Origin: Tabrizicola_A aquatica
GTDB taxonomy: Bacteria > Pseudomonadota > Alphaproteobacteria > Rhodobacterales > Rhodobacteraceae
NCBI GenBank assembly: GCA_965194375.1
Contig: CBDAEL010000002.1
Length of the DNA: 64,000 bases
Strand: one strand, 5' to 3'
Made by a program: the position numbers and the translations under genes. A model generated the notes under the pieces. The model ran no database searches, was not told the DNA's origin, and saw nothing but the letters and a program-made list of their open reading frames with translations. Of the stretch, positions 8,363 to 16,314 are shown one piece after another. Position 1 is the stretch's first letter. Each line of letters starts with the position of its first letter.

Positions 8363-10651
8363 ATGAACAAGGCGATTACCCAAGGTCTGGTCTTGATGCC
8401 GCCGCCGTTTTCGGCGGGGTTGGGGTTGTGGTCGCGTGAGGATGGGCGGCCGGGGCAGGGCAGCTATGCGGGCCAGCCCAATGCCGGTTTTGTGCCGGCC
8501 GATCAGGATTTTGCGGGCTGTCTGGAGCTGCAAAAGACGGCCGCCACGCAAAAGCTGCGGTCGTTTCAGCAGATTCCGTTTCAGCCGGGGCTTTACTTGC
8601 GGGTCACTGCGCGGGTGAAGGCGATCAGCGGGCCGTTGCCCAGCGTGCGGATTGCCGCTTGGGCCGGGAACAGCGCGGGCAACAACGTGGGCGCGGCGGA
8701 TCAGGTTGGCCCGGATGTGGCGCTGACGGGCTATGGGCAGGTGGTGACGGTGAGTGCCATCATCGCCTCGGGCAACCGGACGGGGGTGGATATGGTCTGG
8801 GGCACGGCGCCCGTTTACGGCCATATGGGGTTGGATCTGACCGGGCCGACGGGCGGGGTGGTGCGGATTGATGACATCGTGATTGAGGATGTCACGGCGA
8901 TTTTCCATTCGGAAATGTTCGACTGGGTGGATGTGCGCGATTTTGGCGCGCTGGGCGATGGGGTGACCAATGATTGGGCCGCCTTTGAGGCCGCCGATGC
9001 GGCGGCGGCGGGCAAGACGGTGGTGGTGTCGCCGGGCAGTTATCGGTTGGCCACGCATTTCACCTTTGACAACCCGGTGAAGTTCGAAGGTACGCTGGTG
9101 ATGCCCGAGGATCAGCGGCTGGCCTGCACGCGCAATTTCAACCTGGATACCTATGCGGCGGCTTTTGGTGGCGAGTTGGCGGGGTTTCGCAAGGCGTTGC
9201 AGGCGCTGTTCTATTTCACCGACCATGTGGCCTTGGACCTGTCGGGGCGGCGGGTGGAGTTGACCCAGCCGATTGATGTGGCCGCGCTTTCCGGGCTGAC
9301 GAGTTTCGGCCAGCGCCGGGTGCTGACCCATGGGCTGTTGCAGGCGAGCCCCGGCAGCGCGTGGAACACCCAGACAGTGACGGCGGTGGCGACCTATAAC
9401 CCGGCCAATCCGAAAACGCTGACCGGGGTGGCCAATATCGCCGCCATTCCAGTGGGCGCGCGGATTTCGGGCACCGGGGTGGGGCGCGAGATTTATGTGG
9501 CGTCAAAGAATGTGGCCGCCAGCACCATCGAATTGACCGATCCGATGTGGGGCGGGGCGGCGACGCGGACGTTCACCTTTCAGCGCTATCGCTACATGCT
9601 GGATTTCAGTGGCTTTGCCGAGCTGAGCCGGTTTGAGCTGTCGGATATCGAGTTCAACTGCGGCCAGACGGCGAGTGGCGTGATGTTGCCGGTGACGGGC
9701 AAGCTCTTTCGCATCACCGATTGCGTGTTTTCCTTTCCCAAGGATCGCGGCGTGACATCCATCAAGGAGGGGTGTCAGGGGATTGTCATTGAGAGCTGCC
9801 TCTTCAACGGCTGGGAGTTCTCCTTGACCGCGCAGAACCGCACCACGGTGGGATTCAACGTGAATGCCAATGACGCCAAGATCCGGAACAACCGCGCGGC
9901 TTATTTCGCGCATTTTGGGGTTCTGGCGGGGGGCAGCCATATCATTTTGGGCAATCACCTGTTTTCCGAGGATGAGGAGCCTTTGGGTCTGCGCCGGGCG
10001 GGGCTGTTGTTTTGCACGCGCAATGTGCGGGGCTTTGTGGTGGGCAATTACATCGACAATTGCTTTATCGAAGTGTCGAACGAGCGCGATCAGGTGTCCA
10101 GTTTCTCATCAGGCTTTACCTTTGGTGGGCTGGTGATCACCGGCAATTTGTTCCTGTGTTCCAACACAAGCCCGAGTTTCCGGTTTCTGGTGCTGGCCCC
10201 CAAGGGCAGCGGCCATTCGATTGCGGGTCTGTCGGTGACGGGCAATGTGTTTCGCAACGGGACCGGCGCGATTGACCGGGTGGAGATGGTGGACACCACC
10301 CATGCCACGCTGAACGCGGGGAATTATCGCAATCTGGTCTTTGCCAATAACACCTTCAACGGCATTACGCAGGCCACGGTCAGCCCCATTCTGGTGGAGC
10401 ATACGCAAAACACCGCCGCCGAGACCTGGGTGGTGGATGCGGGCGATTACCTGCCCTTTGGGGCGCGGGCGCGCAATGTGGAGAGCCATGTGCTGGAAGG
10501 CCCGGTGCGCAATGCGGGGGGCACGGTGCAGTGGGTGCAGCCCTATGTCGAGGTGGAGCAAGGGGCGGGCGACCGCTTCGTGCATCTGCGCTGGCCCTCG
10601 GCGGTGCGCGGCAAGGCGTTGGTGACGGTGCGCTGTGATAACCCGCTGTAA
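8363..10651 (+). CDS. right-handed beta-helix protein, pectate-lyase-3 / glycosyl hydrolase 28-related
   Basis: A 762-residue protein without a signal peptide. Residues about 1-180 look like a jelly-roll or carbohydrate-binding module. At about 189-212 it has the Pectate_lyase_3 entry motif VDVRDFGALGDGVTNDWAAF, typical of phage tail-spike and surface-glycan depolymerase beta-helices. The rest contains repeated ITGN/VTGNVF/IRNN turns characteristic of parallel beta-helix coils, then a short beta-rich C-terminal domain. It is a common single gene in Rhodobacteraceae. In Rhodobacter capsulatus the gene-transfer-agent head-spike genes lie outside the main GTA cluster; a link of this gene to such spikes is a guess. 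ATG 8363 is favoured over an upstream frame extension because of the GAGG site and the MNKAITQGLV start. Confidence 0.82.
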   Translation: MNKAITQGLVLMPPPFSAGLGLWSREDGRPGQGSYAGQPNAGFVPADQDFAGCLELQKTAATQKLRSFQQIPFQPGLYLRVTARVKAISGPLPSVRIAAWAGNSAGNNVGAADQVGPDVALTGYGQVVTVSAIIASGNRTGVDMVWGTAPVYGHMGLDLTGPTGGVVRIDDIVIEDVTAIFHSEMFDWVDVRDFGALGDGVTNDWAAFEAADAAAAGKTVVVSPGSYRLATHFTFDNPVKFEGTLVMPEDQRLACTRNFNLDTYAAAFGGELAGFRKALQALFYFTDHVALDLSGRRVELTQPIDVAALSGLTSFGQRRVLTHGLLQASPGSAWNTQTVTAVATYNPANPKTLTGVANIAAIPVGARISGTGVGREIYVASKNVAASTIELTDPMWGGAATRTFTFQRYRYMLDFSGFAELSRFELSDIEFNCGQTASGVMLPVTGKLFRITDCVFSFPKDRGVTSIKEGCQGIVIESCLFNGWEFSLTAQNRTTVGFNVNANDAKIRNNRAAYFAHFGVLAGGSHIILGNHLFSEDEEPLGLRRAGLLFCTRNVRGFVVGNYIDNCFIEVSNERDQVSSFSSGFTFGGLVITGNLFLCSNTSPSFRFLVLAPKGSGHSIAGLSVTGNVFRNGTGAIDRVEMVDTTHATLNAGNYRNLVFANNTFNGITQATVSPILVEHTQNTAAETWVVDAGDYLPFGARARNVESHVLEGPVRNAGGTVQWVQPYVEVEQGAGDRFVHLRWPSAVRGKALVTVRCDNPL

Positions 10652-10660
10652 GGGGCCGCT

Positions 10661-11158
10661 TTAAGCGCGCAGATCTTCTGGCGCGAGGCGAAAGGCCCGG
10701 CCAAAGCCGCCGTTCAGAAGCGCGCTTTCGGGCGTGAAGCGCACAAAGGCGAAATCGGCAAAGTCGATGTAAAGGGCTGCCTTCGGGTGGCCCTTGAGCC
10801 AATGGGCGCGAAAGGTGGGGCGGTCGGGCGCATCGGGGGCGACAAAGCGGGCGGTTGCGCGGATCATCAGGCGGGGGTGGGTGAGCGGGTCGCCCTTGGC
10901 GCCCACCTCGCCGACCATGAGCGAACAGCGCGGATCGGCTTGTAGTCCTGCGAAATGCGGGGCGAGGGACGAGATCAGCGTCATCGGCTGGCCCAAGGGG
11001 CAAAGGCCAAAGGCGATGCGGCTGATTGCGGGGGCGCCGGTGGGGTCAAGGTAAGCCACGGCGGCATGGGTGGCCGCCAAAAGCGCGCGGGCCTCGGCGC
11101 GGGCGGTGTCATCGGCGGGCTGCACCGGATCGGGGCGATTGGCGGCGGGGTTTGACAT
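10661..11158 (-). CDS. HugZ-like pyridoxamine 5'-phosphate oxidase family protein
   Basis: A 165-residue split-barrel flavin-binding family protein. It shows ARALLAATHAAVAYLD at the N-terminus, the barrel strands SRIAFGLCPLGQPMTLISSLAPHFAGLQADPRCSL in order (phosphate-binding of FMN expected around here), and a C-terminal part with FVRFTPESALLNGGFGRAF, typical of HugZ heme-utilisation proteins. HugZ-type proteins degrade or bind heme in other bacteria. Whether this short version (no C-terminal DUF2470 heme domain) acts on heme is not known. It converges with the beta-helix gene across only 9 bases and diverges from the SulP gene. Confidence 0.8.
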   Translation of the reverse strand: MSNPAANRPDPVQPADDTARAEARALLAATHAAVAYLDPTGAPAISRIAFGLCPLGQPMTLISSLAPHFAGLQADPRCSLMVGEVGAKGDPLTHPRLMIRATARFVAPDAPDRPTFRAHWLKGHPKAALYIDFADFAFVRFTPESALLNGGFGRAFRLAPEDLRA

Positions 11159-11303
11159 GCGGGGCCTCGGGGACGATTGATGGTCGTATATAAGGAGAAG
11201 CGAATATATTGACAGGCGCGGATCAGGGGCGTTTGGTAGCGGTATTTGATCGTGCCTGCCATGATTACTGGCATTTCGTCCTTTATATCAGGTTGCCGCG
11301 CGC

Positions 11304-12968
11304 ATGGCCCTCATCCCAACACCTGCCCACAGCTCGTCTGAGTTTCTGCCCAAACTTGTGACCATTCTGCGCGAGGGCTATCGCCCCGCCGACTTGCGCG
11401 CCGATGCGCTGGCGGGTCTGACAGTGGCGATTGTGGCGCTGCCCTTGTCGATGGCGATTGCGATTGCGAGCGGGGTCAGCCCGGAGCGGGGGCTCTTCAC
11501 CACGATCATCGGTGGGTTCATCGTGTCGCTCATGGGCGGGTCGCGGTTTCAGATCGGCGGGCCTGCGGGGGCGTTCATCGTGCTGGTCTCAGCCTGTGTG
11601 GCCGCGATCGGGGTTGAGGGGCTTTTGCTGGCCACGCTGATGTCGGGGGTGTTTCTGGCGGTGCTGGCGGCGTTGCGCGCGGGGTCTTATGTGCGGTTCA
11701 TCCCCTATCCGGTGACGGTGGGGTTCACCGCCGGGATCGCGGTCATCATCTTTGCTAGCCAGATCAAGGATTTGCTGGGGCTGAGCCTGCCGGGGGCAGA
11801 GCCTGCGGAGATTGTGCAGAAGGTCGAGGTGCTTTGGGCCGCGCGGGGCAGTTTGAACCCGGCGGCGCTGCTGGTGGCGGCGGGGACGATTGCGCTGATC
11901 GTGGGGGTGAAGCGCTGGGCGCCACGGGCGCCGAACCTGCTCATTGCGGTGGCTTTGGCCTCGGTCGTGGTGGCGGTGATGGGTCTGCCGGTGGAGACGA
12001 TTTACAGCCGCTTTGGCGATTTGCCGCGCAGCCCCCCGGCACCGGCCTTGCCCGATTTCGGGCTGGAGGCGGTGCAGGCCGCGCTGCCTTGGGCGCTGTC
12101 GTTCACGCTTTTGGGCGCGATTGAAAGCCTGTTGTCGGCGGTGGTGGCCGATGGGATGTCGGGGCTGCGGCATCGGCCCAATGCGGAACTGATGGCGCAA
12201 GGGGTGGCCAATGTGGTGACACCCTTGTTCGGCGGGTTTTGTGTGACCGGCACCATTGCGCGCACGGCCACGAACGTGCGGGCCGGGTCGCGCGGGCCGG
12301 TGTCGGGGATGCTGCATGCGCTGTTTGTGCTGGCCTTCATGCTGGTGGCGGCCCCCTTGGCGGGGTTCATCCCGCTGGCCGCTTTGGCCGGGGTTCTGGC
12401 TGTGGTGGCGTGGAACATGGCCGAGAAGGAGGAGCTGTGGCATCTGGCGCGCCATTCGCGGGCGGATGCGGTGGTCTTGCTGGCGACATTCGGGCTGGTG
12501 GTGTTCCGCGATCTGACCGAGGGCATCGTGGTGGGCTTTGCGCTGGCGGGGCTCGTGTTCATCAACCGCATGTCGGCGGGTACGACGATTGCGGAAAGCC
12601 GCCTGCCTTTGCCCGAGATCGACTTGGACCGGGATGGTGACACGGATGTGGTGGTCTATCACCTGAATGGCCCGTGGTTCTTTGGCGCGGCGGCGCGGCT
12701 GGGGTCGGTCTTGGATCAGGTGTCCGAACGGCCGCGGGCCTTGGTGGTGGATTTTGCCGCCGTGCCGCTGATTGACAGCTCGGGCGCCTATTCCTTTGCG
12801 CTTTTGGCGCGCAAGATGGCGCGCAAAGAGGGGCGGCTGGTGATTTCCGGTGCCAGCGCCGAAGTGCGGCGGGTTTTGCATCAGGCCGGGGTGCGGGGCG
12901 AACAGGTATTGTTCGTGCCTGATCTGGATGCGGTTCCGGCGGCGCTGGGCGCTGGGCAGACCCTTTGA
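11304..12968 (+). CDS. SulP-family anion transporter with STAS domain
   Basis: A 554-residue membrane transporter. About 11-14 hydrophobic segments cover residues 25-420, with the SulP entry motif DALAGLTVAIVALPLSMAIAIASGV and the conserved GGSRFQIGGPAGAF. The cytoplasmic STAS domain (about 430-545) contains VVDFAAVPLIDSSGAYSF, the conserved loop that in anti-sigma-antagonist relatives carries the phosphorylated Ser. The substrate (sulfate, bicarbonate or a dicarboxylate) cannot be fixed from sequence. ATG 11304 follows the gap to the divergent HugZ-like gene. Confidence 0.88.
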   Translation: MALIPTPAHSSSEFLPKLVTILREGYRPADLRADALAGLTVAIVALPLSMAIAIASGVSPERGLFTTIIGGFIVSLMGGSRFQIGGPAGAFIVLVSACVAAIGVEGLLLATLMSGVFLAVLAALRAGSYVRFIPYPVTVGFTAGIAVIIFASQIKDLLGLSLPGAEPAEIVQKVEVLWAARGSLNPAALLVAAGTIALIVGVKRWAPRAPNLLIAVALASVVVAVMGLPVETIYSRFGDLPRSPPAPALPDFGLEAVQAALPWALSFTLLGAIESLLSAVVADGMSGLRHRPNAELMAQGVANVVTPLFGGFCVTGTIARTATNVRAGSRGPVSGMLHALFVLAFMLVAAPLAGFIPLAALAGVLAVVAWNMAEKEELWHLARHSRADAVVLLATFGLVVFRDLTEGIVVGFALAGLVFINRMSAGTTIAESRLPLPEIDLDRDGDTDVVVYHLNGPWFFGAAARLGSVLDQVSERPRALVVDFAAVPLIDSSGAYSFALLARKMARKEGRLVISGASAEVRRVLHQAGVRGEQVLFVPDLDAVPAALGAGQTL

Positions 12969-13327
12969 GTCGAATCGTTTGCACGCAAGATCGTTGCGCA
13001 AGGAGGCCTTGCCGCCAAGGGCGCGCAGGTGCTTGCGCTATCATTGCAAGGCCGGTTTTCAAGATGGCCCCCTGCGACAAAATGACCTTGCGCCGCTTTC
13101 CGCCGATCATGGCGCGGTCAACTGTGTCATTTCTCAATCACTTTTCGTCACATTTACAAGATTGACTGTGAGGTCTGTCAACAAATTTACAGGAAAAGCC
13201 ATATTGCAATTAGAGTTAGCACTTCTTTTACACTTCCGTTATGATCGCATTTACGGGGGAGTTCCGCGTTCTTGGCGCGGACCGTGTGGATGGCAAGGTC
13301 ATGCTGTTCAAACTGGAGGAGGATCCA
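12969..13327 (+). promoter_or_regulatory. 359-base acs upstream region with dyad and candidate sigma70 promoter
   Basis: The region becomes AT-rich from about 13110, unlike its surroundings. It holds a dyad TTGAC-N10-GTCAA at 13162-13181, and a sigma70-like pair TTAGCA (13216-13221) and TATGAT (13240-13245) with 18-base spacing. A GGAGGA ribosome site lies about 7 bases ahead of acs ATG 13328. The dyad lies about 35 bases upstream of the -35 and could bind an activator. No gene is evident here. Confidence 0.5.
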
Positions 13328-15292
13328 ATGGCAGAAATCGGTCAGGCAACGGGTGTGTATTCGGCGTCGAAAGAGTTCATCGCAAAGGCACATGTGACCG
13401 CCGAGAGCTACGCCACGATGTATGCGGCCTCGGTCGCGGATCCTTCGGCATTCTGGGCCGAGCAAGGCAAGCGCATCGATTGGATCAAGGATTACACCAA
13501 GGTCAAGGACACCTGCTTTGACATCGGTAAGGTGTCGATCAAGTGGTATGAAGATGGCACGCTGAACGTGTCGGCCAATTGCATTGACCGTCACATGGTA
13601 TCGCGCGCCAACCAGACCGCGATCATCTGGGAGCCGGACAGCCCGGCGACGCCCGCCCTGCACATCACCTATGCCCAGCTTTTGGAAAACACCTGCCGCA
13701 TGGCCAATGTGCTGAAGGCGCATGGCGTAGAGCGCGGCGACCGCGTGGTGATCTATCTGCCGATGATCCCTGAGGCCGCCTATGCGATGCTGGCCTGTGC
13801 CCGGATCGGGGCCATTCATTCGATCGTGTTCGCGGGCTTTTCGCCCGACGCTTTGGCAAACCGGATCAATGACTCGGAAGCCAAGCTGGTGATCACGGCC
13901 GATTTCGCCCCGCGTGGCGGCAAGAAAACCGCGCTGAAGGCCAACACCGATCAGGCGCTGATGAACTGCGATGACCGGGTGAAGTGCCTTGTGGTCAAGC
14001 ACACCGGCGACCAGACCTCGTGGGTCGATGGCCGCGATATCGATGCCAAGGCTGAGATGGCCGTGGCCAAGCCCTATTGCCCCTATGTGGAGGTGGGCGC
14101 GGAAGATCCGCTGTTCATCCTGTACACCTCGGGGTCGACCGGCAAGCCGAAGGGGGTTGTTCACACCTCGGGCGGCTATCTGGTTTATGCGTCGATGACG
14201 CATCAGATGACCTTTGATTACCAAGAGGGCGATGTGTTTTGGTGCACCGCCGATGTGGGTTGGGTCACTGGGCACAGCTATATCATCTATGGCCCGCTTG
14301 CGAATGGCGCGACCACGATCATGTTTGAAGGCGTGCCGACCTATCCGGATGCGGGCCGCTTCTGGGAAGTTTGCGCCAAGCACAAGGTCAACCAGTTCTA
14401 CACCGCGCCGACCGCGATCCGCAGCCTGATGGGCATGGGGCCGGAGTGGGTGAACAAGCACGACCTGTCCAGCCTGAAGCTTTTGGGTTCGGTCGGTGAG
14501 CCGATCAACCCGGAGGCGTGGAACTGGTACAACACCCATGTCGGCAAAGGGAAATGCCCGATCGTCGACACCTTCTGGCAGACCGAAACCGGTGGCCATC
14601 TGATCACCCCCTTGCCGGGTGCCATCCCGCAAAAGCCCGGTTCGGCCACCAAGCCCTTCTTTGGCGTTGTGCCGGTGGTTCTGGATCCTGCGACCGCTGC
14701 GGTGCAGGACGCGACCGAGACCGATGGCGTTCTGTGCATCGCCGACAGCTGGCCGGGCCAGATGCGCACGCTTTGGGGCGATCATGCGCGGTTCGAAGAG
14801 GCCTATTTCAGCCAGTATAAGGGCTATTACTTCACCGGGGACGGCTGCCGCCGCGATGCGGATGGCTATTACTGGATCACCGGGCGCGTTGATGACGTGA
14901 TCAACGTCTCGGGTCACCGCATGGGCACGGCTGAAGTCGAATCCGCACTGGTCGCGCATCCCAAGGTCGCGGAAAGCGCCGTTGTGAGCTATCCGCATGA
15001 CATCAAGGGCCAGGGCATCTATGCCTATGTCACCTTGATGAACGGCGAAGAGCCGTCCGAGGCGCTGCGCAAAGAGCTGGAAGCTTGGGTACGGACCGAG
15101 ATTGGCCCGATTGCCAAGCCGGACCTTATTCAGTGGGCCCCCGGCCTGCCGAAAACCCGGTCGGGCAAAATCATGCGCCGCATCTTGCGCAAGATCGCCG
15201 AGAATGATTACGGCAGCTTGGGTGACACCTCGACGCTGGCCGATCCTTCGGTGGTGGACGATCTGATCGCCAACCGCATGAACCGGAGCTGA
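13328..15292 (+). CDS. acs: acetyl-CoA synthetase (AMP-forming)
   Basis: A 654-residue cytoplasmic enzyme that turns acetate, ATP and CoA into acetyl-CoA, AMP and PPi. The adenylate-forming P-loop YTSGSTGKPKGV lies at about 266-277; the TFWQTETGG block, YFTGDGCRRDADGYYWITGR hinge region and the C-terminal RSGKIMRR with the catalytic Lys at about 614 (the site acetylated in regulated relatives) are all present. Length matches the family. A strong GGAGGA site supports ATG 13328 over an in-frame upstream extension. Seven bases separate it from the adenylate kinase gene, which can recycle the AMP formed, and the acetate-type symporter follows. Confidence 0.96.
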   Translation: MAEIGQATGVYSASKEFIAKAHVTAESYATMYAASVADPSAFWAEQGKRIDWIKDYTKVKDTCFDIGKVSIKWYEDGTLNVSANCIDRHMVSRANQTAIIWEPDSPATPALHITYAQLLENTCRMANVLKAHGVERGDRVVIYLPMIPEAAYAMLACARIGAIHSIVFAGFSPDALANRINDSEAKLVITADFAPRGGKKTALKANTDQALMNCDDRVKCLVVKHTGDQTSWVDGRDIDAKAEMAVAKPYCPYVEVGAEDPLFILYTSGSTGKPKGVVHTSGGYLVYASMTHQMTFDYQEGDVFWCTADVGWVTGHSYIIYGPLANGATTIMFEGVPTYPDAGRFWEVCAKHKVNQFYTAPTAIRSLMGMGPEWVNKHDLSSLKLLGSVGEPINPEAWNWYNTHVGKGKCPIVDTFWQTETGGHLITPLPGAIPQKPGSATKPFFGVVPVVLDPATAAVQDATETDGVLCIADSWPGQMRTLWGDHARFEEAYFSQYKGYYFTGDGCRRDADGYYWITGRVDDVINVSGHRMGTAEVESALVAHPKVAESAVVSYPHDIKGQGIYAYVTLMNGEEPSEALRKELEAWVRTEIGPIAKPDLIQWAPGLPKTRSGKIMRRILRKIAENDYGSLGDTSTLADPSVVDDLIANRMNRS

Positions 15293-15299
15293 GCCGCGC

Positions 15300-15971
15300 A
15301 TGGCCAACAACGCACCCGTCCTGATCCTGCTTGGCCCCCCTGGGGCCGGCAAAGGCACGCAGGCGCGCATGCTGGAAGAGGACTATGGCCTTGTGCAGCT
15401 GTCGACCGGCGACATGCTGCGCGCGGCTGTGGCTGCAGGGTCGGACGCGGGCAAGCGGGCGAAGGCGGTGATGGAGGCGGGTCAGCTTGTCAGCGATGAC
15501 ATCGTGCTGGCCATCCTGCGCGACCGCATGGGCCAGCCTGATGTGGCCAAGGGCATCATCCTGGACGGCTTTCCCCGCACCGACGGGCAGGCGGCCGCGC
15601 TTGACGGGCTGTTGGCCGGCAGTAGCCAGCGCGTCACTGCCGCGATCAGCCTTGAGGTCGATGACGAGGCCATGGTGGGCCGCGTCTCGGGCCGCTACAC
15701 CTGCGCCAAATGCGGCGAAGGCTATCATGACCAATTCAAACTGCCCGCGAAAGCGGGGGTTTGTGACAAATGCGGCGGCACCGACATGAAGCGTCGGGCC
15801 GACGACAATGCCGAAACTGTGCGTGAGCGGCTGAAAGCCTATCACGCGCAGACGGCTCCGCTGATTGCCTATTACGCGGGCAAGGGCGTCTTGCAGAAGA
15901 TCGATGCGATGGGTCCCATCGCCGATATTCGCAGGGCGCTTGGGTCCATTGTCGGGCAAGTGGCGGCTTAA
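15300..15971 (+). CDS. adk: adenylate kinase, zinc-LID type
   Basis: Converts AMP + ATP into 2 ADP. The 223-residue protein has the P-loop GPPGAGKGT (12-20), the LSTGDMLRAAV AMP-site block, the DGFPRT block and a long LID. The LID has four cysteines (about 135, 138, 155, 158; CxxC-N16-CxxC) that should bind zinc, as in Gram-positive and some alphaproteobacterial enzymes. It starts 7 bases after acs. Most Rhodobacterales keep an adk inside the ribosomal-protein cluster, so this may be a second, acs-linked copy; that needs the rest of the genome. Here it would drain AMP made by Acs. Confidence 0.93.
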   Translation: MANNAPVLILLGPPGAGKGTQARMLEEDYGLVQLSTGDMLRAAVAAGSDAGKRAKAVMEAGQLVSDDIVLAILRDRMGQPDVAKGIILDGFPRTDGQAAALDGLLAGSSQRVTAAISLEVDDEAMVGRVSGRYTCAKCGEGYHDQFKLPAKAGVCDKCGGTDMKRRADDNAETVRERLKAYHAQTAPLIAYYAGKGVLQKIDAMGPIADIRRALGSIVGQVAA

Positions 15972-15984
15972 GAAAAGGCCTGTT

Positions 15985-16003
15985 GCCCCGGATCCCCCGG
16001 GGC
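15985..16003 (+). terminator. intercistronic hairpin after adk
   Basis: GCCCCGG, a 5-base loop and CCGGGGC form a perfect 7-base-pair stem 14 bases after the adk stop. There is no T run, so partial termination or transcript processing between adk and the symporter genes is more likely than a full stop. Confidence 0.4.
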
Positions 16004-16041
16004 TGCAGTGCAGGTAAGAAACCAACCAGGGAGAGACACTC

Positions 16042-16299
16042 ATGGCGGACAAGTCATCTGCCGGCGCTTACTGGGCAGCGAATATTCGGGTCATCGTTGT
16101 TTCGATGGTGATCTGGTTCGCATGCTCGTTCGGGCTGGGCATCCTGCTTCGTCCTGCGCTGTCCGGAATCCACGTCGGCGGCGCCGATATCGGGTTCTGG
16201 TTCGCTCAGAACGGATCAATCTATGTGTTCCTAATCCTCATCTTCGTCTACGCGAAGGTGATGAACGGGATCGACCGCGCCCACGGCGTGGAAGAATAA
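16042..16299 (+). CDS. DUF4212 small subunit of a sodium:solute symporter
   Basis: An 85-residue protein with two membrane helices (about 15-37 and 55-75). It matches the DUF4212 family found directly ahead of VC_2705-type sodium:solute symporters. The pattern YWAANIRVI near the start and FVYAKVMNGIDRAHGVEE at the end is typical. Ribosome site AGGGAGAG lies ahead of ATG 16042. Only 15 bases separate it from the large subunit, and the two proteins are thought to work together. Confidence 0.88.
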   Translation: MADKSSAGAYWAANIRVIVVSMVIWFACSFGLGILLRPALSGIHVGGADIGFWFAQNGSIYVFLILIFVYAKVMNGIDRAHGVEE

Positions 16300-16314
16300 A
16301 GGGAACCGGGACTG

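Noticed and set aside
11589..13001. 470-residue minus-strand frame over SulP
   Set aside because: Antisense to a good SulP-STAS protein; very rich in His, Arg and Gln, no motif.
13187..15370. 727-residue open frame antisense to acs
   Set aside because: It mirrors the codon positions of acs in high-GC DNA, has no family resemblance, and Arg/His/Gly-rich low-complexity content typical of antisense frames.
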